Of a DNA stretch of 5,628 nucleotides, positions 1 to 5,367 are shown one piece after another. A program made the translations under genes and the position numbers. Below the pieces are notes generated by a model. It was not told the DNA's origin. It did not search any database and was given only the letters and a program-made list of their open reading frames with translations. How positions within the stretch are numbered: position 1 is the first letter of the stretch; every line of letters begins with the position of its first letter. Source of the stretch: Spirochaetota bacterium (GTDB lineage Bacteria > Spirochaetota > Spirochaetia > DSM-27196 > PWMO01); the NCBI GenBank assembly GCA_009908925.1, contig JAAAOH010000153.1, positions 1-5,628 of the forward strand, read 5' to 3'.

Positions 1-1775
1 CCGATGCGTCGCCACACCGATGAATCGTCGCCGTCCCGACGCTCCTGCTTGGAGCTATCCGCCGCGCTCTCGCCGGATCCGGCGTTAGCGCCGCGCCCGC
101 CGCCACCGGACCGCCCGCCGCCACCGGACCGCCCGCCGGTCGACTCGCTCAATTCGAAATCCTCGCCGTACTTGCGCCGGTAGTATTCGAGCCGATCCTC
201 GACCGACGTCTTGGCCGTGGGCTTGTGATGGTGGGTCTGCCGCGTGGGCTTGTGATGCGCCTGGGGATGCTTTCTCTCGCCGCCGCTTCTCCCGGTCGCC
301 CCGCCGCTCTTCGCGGCGCCCGCATTGTCCTTCCCGCCTGCCTCGCCGTCACCGCCTCTCGCGGCCTCCTCGCCTCGTCCGCCACTCTTCCGACTGCTCG
401 AGGCCGCGGCACTCGCCTCCGCCTTGCCGGACTCATGAGGACGTCGCTCCCCGCCACGCGATCTCTCGCCGCCACGGGACCGCTCACCTCCGCGGCTTCT
501 CTCACCGCCGCTCCGCCGGCCACTCTTCGGGCTCCTGCTCGAGCTCCGGCCGCCGTGACTTCCACCGGCCGCGGGCGCCCGCTCGTTCCTGATGCCGAGC
601 TCCTTGCGAATCTGTCCGAGGTACTTGCCCGAGCTCGCGTCATCCTTGAAGTCATCGTCCGTCACCCGGCCGACAGGGATCTTCATGCCGATCAGATCCT
701 CGATGGACTCGAGACTGTACACGTAGCGTTCGCACGCCAGTGCTGCGGCCCGACCGCTCGCGCCCGCGCGGGCTGTGCGCCCGATGCGGTGAACGTAGTT
801 TTCCGGGTCTTCGGGAAGGTCGTAGTTGATGACGATATCGAGGTTATCGACGTGCAGCCCGCGCGCGGCAACGTCGGTTGCGACGAGAAAGCGCACACTG
901 CCGTCTTTCATGCCGTCGATGAGCTTCATCCGTTTGCGCTGCGGAAGATCGCCCATGATGAACTCCGCGGAGAAGCCGTTGTACTGCAGCCGAAGCGCAA
1001 CTTCCTCGGCGGCCTGCTTGGTATTCGTGAAAATGAGCCCGTTTTCCGGCTTGTAGCGCTCGAGCAGACCGAGAACGAGGCCGAGCTTCTCGTTTCGCGC
1101 GACGTGGAAGAGCTCCTGCTCTACCGTGTCGACGGTGATATGCTCGGGCTCGATGTCGACCTCCTCGGGATCGTTCATGTACTGCCAGGCGATGTTGCGG
1201 ACCTTGGTGCTCAGCGTCGCGCTGAAGAGCATCGTCATGCGCTGATCCTTTGGCAGCATGTCGCGCATCATCCGGCGGATGTCGGGGTAGAACCCCATGT
1301 CGAAGAGGCGGTCGGCCTCGTCGATCACCACGATGCCGATGTTATCGAAGGGCAGCTTCCTCGAGGAGTGAAAGTCCAGCAGCCGTCCCGGCGTACCGAT
1401 GATCACGTCCACGCCTTCCTTCAGCGCCTTCTCCTGCGGACCGTATCCGACCCCGCCGTAGAAGTTGGCAATCCTGAAGGGCAGATGCGCCCCGATGCGC
1501 TGGGCCTCACGCTCGATCTGAACGGCCAGCTCACGCGTCGGCGCCACGATATACGCCTGCCGCCCCTTGTAGCGCTCGTCCTCTGAGAGGAGCTGGAATA
1601 TGGTGATGAGGAACGCCGCGGTTTTGCCGGTTCCCGTCTGGGACTGTACCGTCACGTCGCGGCCTTCGAGGGTGTGCGTAAATGTACGTTCCTGCACCGG
1701 CGTGCACTCGACGAAACCCATGTCGTCGATTCCGCGCCGGAGATCGGAGTGTAACTCTAGTTCGGTGAATTGCAT
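1..1775 (-). CDS. DEAD-box ATP-dependent RNA helicase with long RG/S-rich C-terminal tail (3' end beyond window)
   Basis: An ATP-dependent RNA-unwinding enzyme, expected in the cytoplasm in RNA decay or ribosome assembly. The visible 591 codons have no stop and continue past position 1. Motifs in order: Q motif (F3 to Q28, with TPVQ at 25-28), motif I SQTGTGKT 45-52, Ia PTREL 79-83, Ib TPGR 128-131, II DEAD 152-155, III SAT 185-187, IV LIFTNTK 247-253, V ATDVAARGL 299-307, VI HRIGRTARAG 329-338. The core ends near residue 366. A tail of more than 200 residues follows: R/G/S-rich at about 400-505, His/Lys-rich at 507-522, a conserved-looking block SVEDRLEYYRRKYGEDF at 524-540, then GRSGGG repeats. 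The ATG at 1775 is chosen because it sits directly before the Q motif; the next Met is inside it. The Shine-Dalgarno sequence is weak. Core wording resembles spirochaete RhlB-like helicases (recalled, not searched). RhlB, RhlE and CsdA cannot be told apart securely here. Confidence 0.96.
   Translation of the reverse strand, partial: MQFTELELHSDLRRGIDDMGFVECTPVQERTFTHTLEGRDVTVQSQTGTGKTAAFLITIFQLLSEDERYKGRQAYIVAPTRELAVQIEREAQRIGAHLPFRIANFYGGVGYGPQEKALKEGVDVIIGTPGRLLDFHSSRKLPFDNIGIVVIDEADRLFDMGFYPDIRRMMRDMLPKDQRMTMLFSATLSTKVRNIAWQYMNDPEEVDIEPEHITVDTVEQELFHVARNEKLGLVLGLLERYKPENGLIFTNTKQAAEEVALRLQYNGFSAEFIMGDLPQRKRMKLIDGMKDGSVRFLVATDVAARGLHVDNLDIVINYDLPEDPENYVHRIGRTARAGASGRAAALACERYVYSLESIEDLIGMKIPVGRVTDDDFKDDASSGKYLGQIRKELGIRNERAPAAGGSHGGRSSSRSPKSGRRSGGERSRGGERSRGGERSRGGERRPHESGKAEASAAASSSRKSGGRGEEAARGGDGEAGGKDNAGAAKSGGATGRSGGERKHPQAHHKPTRQTHHHKPTAKTSVEDRLEYYRRKYGEDFELSESTGGRSGGGGRSGGGGRGANAGSGESAADSSKQERRDGDDSSVWRRI
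95..138 (-). repeat. 18-bp tandem repeat in the helicase tail (GRSGGG units)
   Basis: An 18-bp unit, gcccgccgccaccggacc on the plus strand, occurs at 95-112 and identically at 113-130. The first 8 bp of a third copy follow at 131-138. It is in frame and encodes GRSGGG-type hexapeptides at about residues 547-560 of the helicase. The perfect nucleotide identity points to recent duplication, and changes in copy number would keep the reading frame. Confidence 0.85.
216..257 (-). repeat. 15-bp direct repeat encoding HHKPT pair in the helicase tail
   Basis: The plus-strand 15-mer cgtgggcttgtgatg occurs at 216-230 and 243-257, a period of 27 bp or nine codons. It encodes the His-His-Lys-Pro-Thr blocks at residues 507-511 and 516-520. 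It forms a short basic and histidine-rich segment just before the SVEDRLEYYRRKYGEDF block. Confidence 0.8.
441..506 (-). repeat. GERSRG hexapeptide repeats in the helicase tail
   Basis: Three consecutive GERSRG hexapeptides occupy residues 424-441, followed by a partial copy GERR at 442-445. The copies use different codons (for example AGA AGC CGC against CGG TCC CGT), so they are older or selected at the protein level, unlike the identical 18-bp repeat nearer the end. The pattern resembles the arginine-glycine RNA-binding tails of several DEAD-box helicases. Confidence 0.8.
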
Positions 1776-1818
1776 CAGGCAAAAATATCCAATATTTCGC
1801 TCTGAGACAAGGGGCAGG

Positions 1819-1980
1819 AAGTATATAGCAGCGTGTTGGTGAGGGCAGACGTAAGTACGGTTGGCACCGATTCTTACCGGGAAAACGCGCTGCCCGATGT
1901 CGTCAGACCGCCCGGTTTGCGCAAAGATCCCCGTCGTCCAAGGACTTATCCGAACGTCACCAACACGCTTCTTGATACCT
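1819..1980. mobile_element. Putative 162-bp MITE-like inverted-repeat element
   Basis: This almost fills the 213-bp gap between the helicase and the HAD gene. The two 24-bp ends (1819-1842 and 1957-1980) are reverse complements at 20 of 24 positions, including a perfect 13-bp arm, agcgtgttggtga at 1830-1842 against 1957-1969. The four bases CAGG lie directly outside both ends (1815-1818 and 1981-1984), as a target-site duplication would. Weaker pairs nest around the same centre: 1852-1856 with 1944-1948, 1861-1864 with 1938-1941, and 1876-1881 with 1911-1916. A 10-bp palindrome, tttgcgcaaa, lies at 1916-1925. There is no transposase. The alternative is a long structured RNA or attenuator. The inverted repeat is certain; the mobile-element reading is inference. 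Confidence 0.45.
1820..1825 (-). promoter_or_regulatory. Candidate -10 box (TATACT) for the helicase
   Basis: On the minus strand this reads TATACT, one base from the sigma-70 consensus. Initiation about 7 bases downstream would give a leader of roughly 35-40 nt before the ATG at 1775. The best -35 at 17-bp spacing matches only about three of six positions, so the assignment is weak. The box lies at the outer edge of the inverted-repeat element and points out of it towards the helicase. Confidence 0.3.
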
Positions 1981-1988
1981 CAGGCGCA

Positions 1989-2783
1989 TCAGCGATGCGA
2001 GAGGATCGTATCGACCACCTCCGCGAAACCCCGGGCACCCCGGGCCTCCGTCACGTAGGCCGGCGGGGAGGTCAGCCGGGAGAGGAAGTCTCGCACGTTG
2101 GCCACGCCGATTGAGGACGGAAATGCGGCAAAGGCGGGCTCGTCGTTTGGTGAATCACCGATGAACACGCTCTCCTCGAGCGCCTGACCGGGCGGGACGG
2201 CGGCATCGCGGGCAAGGAGCATCTTCATGCAGCCGACCTTGTCGTAGTCGCCGGCCCAGGCGTTTACGTGGATGCTCGAGATCTTGTAGTGGAGGCCCAC
2301 CTCATCGAGCACCCTGCAGATGCGATCGATCTGCTCGTTGCCGAGGGGACCGACATCCTCGGCAAAATCGATCGCAAGGTCATAGAGGCGAAAGGGCTGG
2401 TCGGCCGCAATGGCCGCCTCGGGAACGGCCTCGAGAACACGCCGCCGCGCCTCTTCGAGGCGTGAGAGACCGGCGCGGCGTTCGTTATCCGGAAGCACGT
2501 AGACCCGGTGCATGCGGCGCTCGGTGCGGTCGTAGGAGAAGTAGAAGGCGCCGTTCTCACCGACCACGGCGTCCGCCGGCCACATCCGCGCGATGTGGTC
2601 GCACCAGCCTGCCGGGCGTCCCGTGACCGGCACGACCCTGATGCCCGACTCGTGGAGGCGCCACATGGCGTCCAGGCTCGATGCCGGCAGAAGCCCTTCG
2701 TCGGTCATGGTATCGTCTATGTCGGAAAAGAGGTACCGCAGGCGCCCGCACAGCTCGGGCGAAATGGCGGAGATCGGCTCCAT
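1989..2783 (-). CDS. HAD-IIB family hydrolase (Cof/SPP-like sugar-phosphate phosphatase)
   Basis: A 264-residue Mg2+-dependent phosphatase of the HAD superfamily, probably cytosolic. Visible motifs: motif I DIDDT 21-25, with D21 the expected nucleophile and D23 the acid/base; motif II VTGR 53-56, with T54; the motif III lysine K182 in YDKVG; motif IV GDSPND 209-214. The roughly 125-residue insert between motifs II and III is the C2 cap that defines subclass IIB, which includes Cof/YbiV, sucrose-phosphate, trehalose-6-phosphate and mannosyl-3-phosphoglycerate phosphatases. The stretch PVTGRPAGWCDHIARMWP looks typical of an uncharacterised subgroup. The substrate cannot be read from sequence; a sugar phosphate is inferred from family and from pgmB next door. 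The ATG lies 2 bp after the pgmB stop and lacks a good Shine-Dalgarno sequence, so translation is probably coupled. The stop TGA is followed two codons later by a second in-frame TGA. Confidence 0.92.
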   Translation of the reverse strand: MEPISAISPELCGRLRYLFSDIDDTMTDEGLLPASSLDAMWRLHESGIRVVPVTGRPAGWCDHIARMWPADAVVGENGAFYFSYDRTERRMHRVYVLPDNERRAGLSRLEEARRRVLEAVPEAAIAADQPFRLYDLAIDFAEDVGPLGNEQIDRICRVLDEVGLHYKISSIHVNAWAGDYDKVGCMKMLLARDAAVPPGQALEESVFIGDSPNDEPAFAAFPSSIGVANVRDFLSRLTSPPAYVTEARGARGFAEVVDTILSHR

Positions 2784-2785
2784 GG

Positions 2786-3454
2786 CTATCGCTTTATACG
2801 ACCGGTCTCGATGAGGGCATCCACGTCGATGTCGGCGTACTTCGTGAATGTCTGCTCGGCGTTTGGCAGAAGCTCTGCCTCTCCCACCCCCACACAGTAC
2901 ATCCCGGCCGCGAGCCCTGCCTCGATGCCGCTTTCAGCGTCCTCGAAGACCACGCAGCGCTCTGCAGGAACACCGAGCCGCTCTGCGCTCAACTCGAAGA
3001 TCTGCGGGTCGGGCTTGCTGCGGTCGAGGTCGTGTCCGGTCACGAAGGCATCGAAAAAACCTTCGAGCCTCAGTGAATTGACGACGGTCATCGCATTGCG
3101 ACTCCCCGAGGCGAGCGCCGTTTTCACATCCCGTTCGCGAAGCGCCGCCACGAACTCCAGCGCACCCGGGTAGAGATCGTCTTCATTTATGTCTTCGAGC
3201 AGCTTCTGATAGTAGCCGTTCTTGCGATCGGTGAGCTGCTTTTTCTTATCCTCGGGAAGCTCCACGCCGTTGTGATCGAGAATCACCTGCAGAGACTCCA
3301 TGCGCGAAACTCCGCGCAGCTGATGGTTGAGGGTCTCGTCGAAATCCCAGCCCTCGTCATCGGCGAGCCGCTTCCATCCGAGATAGTGGTAGCGATCGGT
3401 GAACGCTATGACCCCGTCCAGGTCGAAGAGTGCCGCCTCGATGAGCTTCGCCAT
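2786..3454 (-). CDS. pgmB: Beta-phosphoglucomutase (HAD subclass I)
   Basis: A 222-residue enzyme interconverting beta-D-glucose 1-phosphate and glucose 6-phosphate, used when maltose, trehalose or similar disaccharides are split by inverting phosphorylases. It follows the Lactococcus beta-PGM pattern closely: nucleophile D11 and acid/base D13 in FDLDGV; TDRYHYLGWKRLA 19-31 with H23 matching the substrate-binding His20; RGVSR 47-51 matching the K45/R49 region; ASGSRN 115-120 (motif II, S116); SKPDP 146-150 (K147); FEDAESG 170-176 (metal-binding E171 and D172). The acid/base Asp plus the helical cap motif separates it from plain phosphoglycolate-type phosphatases. The ATG at 3454 is preferred over a GTG at 3487 because a strong Shine-Dalgarno sequence precedes it and the family begins at this point. 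It is second in the glnS operon. Confidence 0.93.
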   Translation of the reverse strand: MAKLIEAALFDLDGVIAFTDRYHYLGWKRLADDEGWDFDETLNHQLRGVSRMESLQVILDHNGVELPEDKKKQLTDRKNGYYQKLLEDINEDDLYPGALEFVAALRERDVKTALASGSRNAMTVVNSLRLEGFFDAFVTGHDLDRSKPDPQIFELSAERLGVPAERCVVFEDAESGIEAGLAAGMYCVGVGEAELLPNAEQTFTKYADIDVDALIETGRIKR

Positions 3455-3460
3455 AGTATC

Positions 3461-3467
3461 TCCTCCT
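3461..3467 (-). promoter_or_regulatory. Strong Shine-Dalgarno that fixes the pgmB start
   Basis: The minus strand reads AGGAGGA here, six bases before the ATG at 3454. It excludes an 11-residue longer reading from GTG at 3487, which would overlap the glnS stop codon. It also gives pgmB its own ribosome entry site within the operon. Confidence 0.85.
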
Positions 3468-3486
3468 GATCTTCCCGGCTCCTTCA

Positions 3487-5208
3487 CTATCGGTCGGTCC
3501 CCTGCTGCATCTGCTTCTCGATCTTCGCCCAGCTGTCGCGCAGGGATACCGCCCGATTGAACACCGGGTGTTCCGGGGTGAAGTCTTCATTGTCGGGAGC
3601 AAAATAGCCGTGGCGGAGAAACTGATAGGTGGTCCCCGTCTGTGCCTCGCGAAGCGCGGGCTCCGCCTTGCAGTCCGTATAGGTTTCCAGCGACGAGGGG
3701 TTGAGGAAGTTGGTGAAGTCACCACCCTCTTTCTCCCGCTCCACCGGGTTCGGCACGGTGAACAGCCTGTCGTAGACGCGCACCTCGGTATCCACCGCGT
3801 GAGCGGTGCTCACCCAGTGCAGCGTCCCCTTCACCTTGCGCCCATCCGGCGTCGAGCCGCCGCGCGACTCGGGGTCGTAGGTGCAGCGGAGCTCTGCGAC
3901 CTCACCCGCATCATCCTTTATGACCTCGGAACAGGTAATGTAGTAGGCGTGCTTGAGCCTGACCTCACGGCCCGGCGCAAGGCGGAAGAACTTCTTCGGC
4001 GGATCCTCGCGGAAGTCCTCCCGATCGATGTAGATCTCCCGCGAGAACGGCACCATGCGCGAACCGGCGCCCGGGTCCTCTGGGTTGTTCTCAGCCTCGA
4101 CGTCCTCGACCTGTCCCTCGGGATAGTTCTCGATGACCACCTTCAGGGGCTTGAGCACGACCATCACCCGCGGTGCCGTCCTGTTGTGCTCCTCGCGCAG
4201 GAAATGCTCGAGAAGTGCAATGTCGAGCACGCTGTTGGTCTTCGACACACCAATGTGACGGCAGAACGTTCTGATCGCGGCCGGGCTGTAGCCTCTGCGC
4301 CGCATACCCGAGAGCGTCGGCATGCGCGGGTCGTCCCAACCGGAGACATAGCCCTCATTTACAAGGCGCAGCAGCCTCCGTTTGGAGAGCACCGTGTAGC
4401 TGAGGTTCAGCCGCGCGAACTCGATCTGCCGCGGCCGATCGCTCGGCGCCTCGAGCGCCTCGAGAAACCAGTCGTAGAGCGGACGGTGATTTTCGAACTC
4501 GAGGGTGCAGATCGAGTGGGTAATCCCCTCGATCCAGTCCGACTGGCCGTGCGCCCAGTCATAGGTCGGATATATGCACCACTCGTCACCGGTGCGCTGG
4601 TGATGGGCATGGCGGATGCGGTACATGATGGGGTCACGGAGATTGAGATTGGGCGATGCCATGTCGATCCGGGCCCGAAGCACGTGTGACCCGTCGGGAA
4701 ACTCGCCCGCGCGCATCCGCTCGAAAAAATCGAGATTCTCCTCGACCGGGCGATCTCTGTAGGGGCTTTCAACGCCGGCCTCGGTAGGCGCCCCGCGCTG
4801 CTCGCTCACCTGCTCGGCCGACTGGCTGTCGACGTAGGCCTTGCCGTCGCTGATGAGCTTCAGGGCCAGTTCGTAGAGACGGCCGAAGTAGTCGGAGGCG
4901 TAGTACTCGCGCTCGCCCCAGTCGTAGCCGAGCCAGTGCACGTCCTCCTTGATGGAGTCCACGTACTCCAGTTCCTCTTTTTCCGGGTTCGTGTCGTCGT
5001 AGCGGAGATTGCACTGCCCGCCGTAGTCCTCGGCAATGCCGAAGTTCAGGACGATGGACTTCGCGTGCCCGATGTGGAGATATCCGTTTGGTTCCGGCGG
5101 AAAGCGCGTATGTACGCGGCTCCCGTATGTGTTCCGTTCGAGGTCTTCATCGACGATGTCTCGGATGAAGTCGCGGGAGCCGGAATCGGTCGGTGTCGAA
5201 TCACTCAT
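3487..5208 (-). CDS. glnS: Glutaminyl-tRNA synthetase
   Basis: A class I aminoacyl-tRNA synthetase that attaches glutamine to tRNA-Gln using ATP; cytosolic. At 573 residues it is slightly longer than the 554-residue E. coli enzyme and aligns from end to end. It has PPEPNGYLHIGH 37-48 (HIGH at 45-48), the tRNA-acceptor and active-site blocks RYDDTNP 69-75 and LRAKIDM-like LRARIDM 177-183, GITHSICTLEF 228-238, VLSKR 273-277 as the KMSKS loop (E. coli has VMSKR), and GWDDPRMPT 290-298. The anticodon-binding beta-barrels follow from about 345 to the end, with KVKGTLHWVS and VYDRLF conserved. HGQSD (220-224) replaces the E. coli HCISD wording, so it belongs to a different branch. GluRS is excluded by length and the barrel-type C-terminus. 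The ATG at 5208 has GGAG (5216-5219) seven bases upstream. It is the first gene of the operon. Confidence 0.98.
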   Translation of the reverse strand: MSDSTPTDSGSRDFIRDIVDEDLERNTYGSRVHTRFPPEPNGYLHIGHAKSIVLNFGIAEDYGGQCNLRYDDTNPEKEELEYVDSIKEDVHWLGYDWGEREYYASDYFGRLYELALKLISDGKAYVDSQSAEQVSEQRGAPTEAGVESPYRDRPVEENLDFFERMRAGEFPDGSHVLRARIDMASPNLNLRDPIMYRIRHAHHQRTGDEWCIYPTYDWAHGQSDWIEGITHSICTLEFENHRPLYDWFLEALEAPSDRPRQIEFARLNLSYTVLSKRRLLRLVNEGYVSGWDDPRMPTLSGMRRRGYSPAAIRTFCRHIGVSKTNSVLDIALLEHFLREEHNRTAPRVMVVLKPLKVVIENYPEGQVEDVEAENNPEDPGAGSRMVPFSREIYIDREDFREDPPKKFFRLAPGREVRLKHAYYITCSEVIKDDAGEVAELRCTYDPESRGGSTPDGRKVKGTLHWVSTAHAVDTEVRVYDRLFTVPNPVEREKEGGDFTNFLNPSSLETYTDCKAEPALREAQTGTTYQFLRHGYFAPDNEDFTPEHPVFNRAVSLRDSWAKIEKQMQQGTDR

Positions 5209-5235
5209 ACCCGTGCTCCAATCTACTTTCGGTTG

Positions 5236-5264
5236 ACTGTATCAGAGTACCGGCGCCGCGACAA
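5236..5264 (-). promoter_or_regulatory. Candidate sigma-70 promoter for the glnS-pgmB-HAD operon
   Basis: On the minus strand, TTGTCG (5259-5264, four of six consensus positions) and TACAGT (5236-5241, four of six) are separated by exactly 17 bp. The predicted start near 5229 leaves a leader of about 20 nt that includes the GGAG ribosome site of glnS. Spacing and location are good; the hexamers are only moderate matches. Confidence 0.4.
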
Positions 5265-5352
5265 CCGGCGTCCGGCGGTAGGCAGAAGCACCCACGGTAG
5301 CAGACCAGAGCGCAGCTGTGGTAAGCTCCCGTCACGGTCGCAGTTCGATCCC

Positions 5353-5362
5353 AGGAGGAGGT
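5353..5362 (+). promoter_or_regulatory. Extended Shine-Dalgarno of the nitrilase-family gene
   Basis: AGGAGGAGGT lies five bases before the ATG at 5368. It is nearly a full anti-16S complement and fixes the start. It is the strongest ribosome site in the window together with that of pgmB. Confidence 0.85.
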
Positions 5363-5367
5363 GCGCA

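Larger units (their letters stand above)
5209..5367. other. Divergent intergenic region between glnS and the nitrilase-family gene
   Basis: This 159-bp stretch separates two divergently transcribed genes, so it must hold both promoters. A candidate for glnS is noted at 5236-5264. For the plus-strand gene I see no convincing -10/-35 pair. I find no strong hairpin, riboswitch or T-box motif, nor a repeat of the inverted-repeat element found near the helicase. Confidence 0.7.

Noticed and set aside
1..580. The low-complexity region as a separate gene or a CRISPR-like repeat array
   Set aside because: The repeats are short, in frame with the helicase and coding, with no spacers of regular length.
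225..1586. A 453-codon plus-strand open frame antisense to the helicase
   Set aside because: The minus strand encodes every DEAD-box motif in order. The plus frame has no recognisable domain and is the usual shadow of GC-rich codon use.
1882..1925. Intrinsic terminator after the HAD gene on the minus strand
   Set aside because: A GC-containing 5-bp stem is followed by only four T residues and has a loop of more than 25 nt. This is too weak to call.
1916..1925. The 10-bp palindrome tttgcgcaaa as a repressor operator
   Set aside because: It is a single short palindrome inside a larger inverted-repeat structure, about 90 bp upstream of the candidate -10, with no regulator gene in the window. 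There is no basis to name an operator.
2508..3173. A 221-codon plus-strand frame across the pgmB/HAD junction
   Set aside because: It overlaps two genes with intact catalytic motifs on the other strand, and its composition is low-complexity Arg/Ser/Pro.
3455..3487. Longer pgmB starting at GTG 3487
   Set aside because: It would overlap the glnS stop and add 11 residues not expected in the family. The strong Shine-Dalgarno at 3461-3467 serves the ATG at 3454.
3568..4689. A 373-codon plus-strand open frame antisense to glnS
   Set aside because: It lies entirely within an unmistakable glutaminyl-tRNA synthetase gene and shows no domain of its own.
5329..5352. tRNA-like sequence (GTTCGATCCC) upstream of the nitrilase-family gene
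   Set aside because: The flanking bases do not form a T-arm stem, and no anticodon arm or acceptor stem can be built around it.
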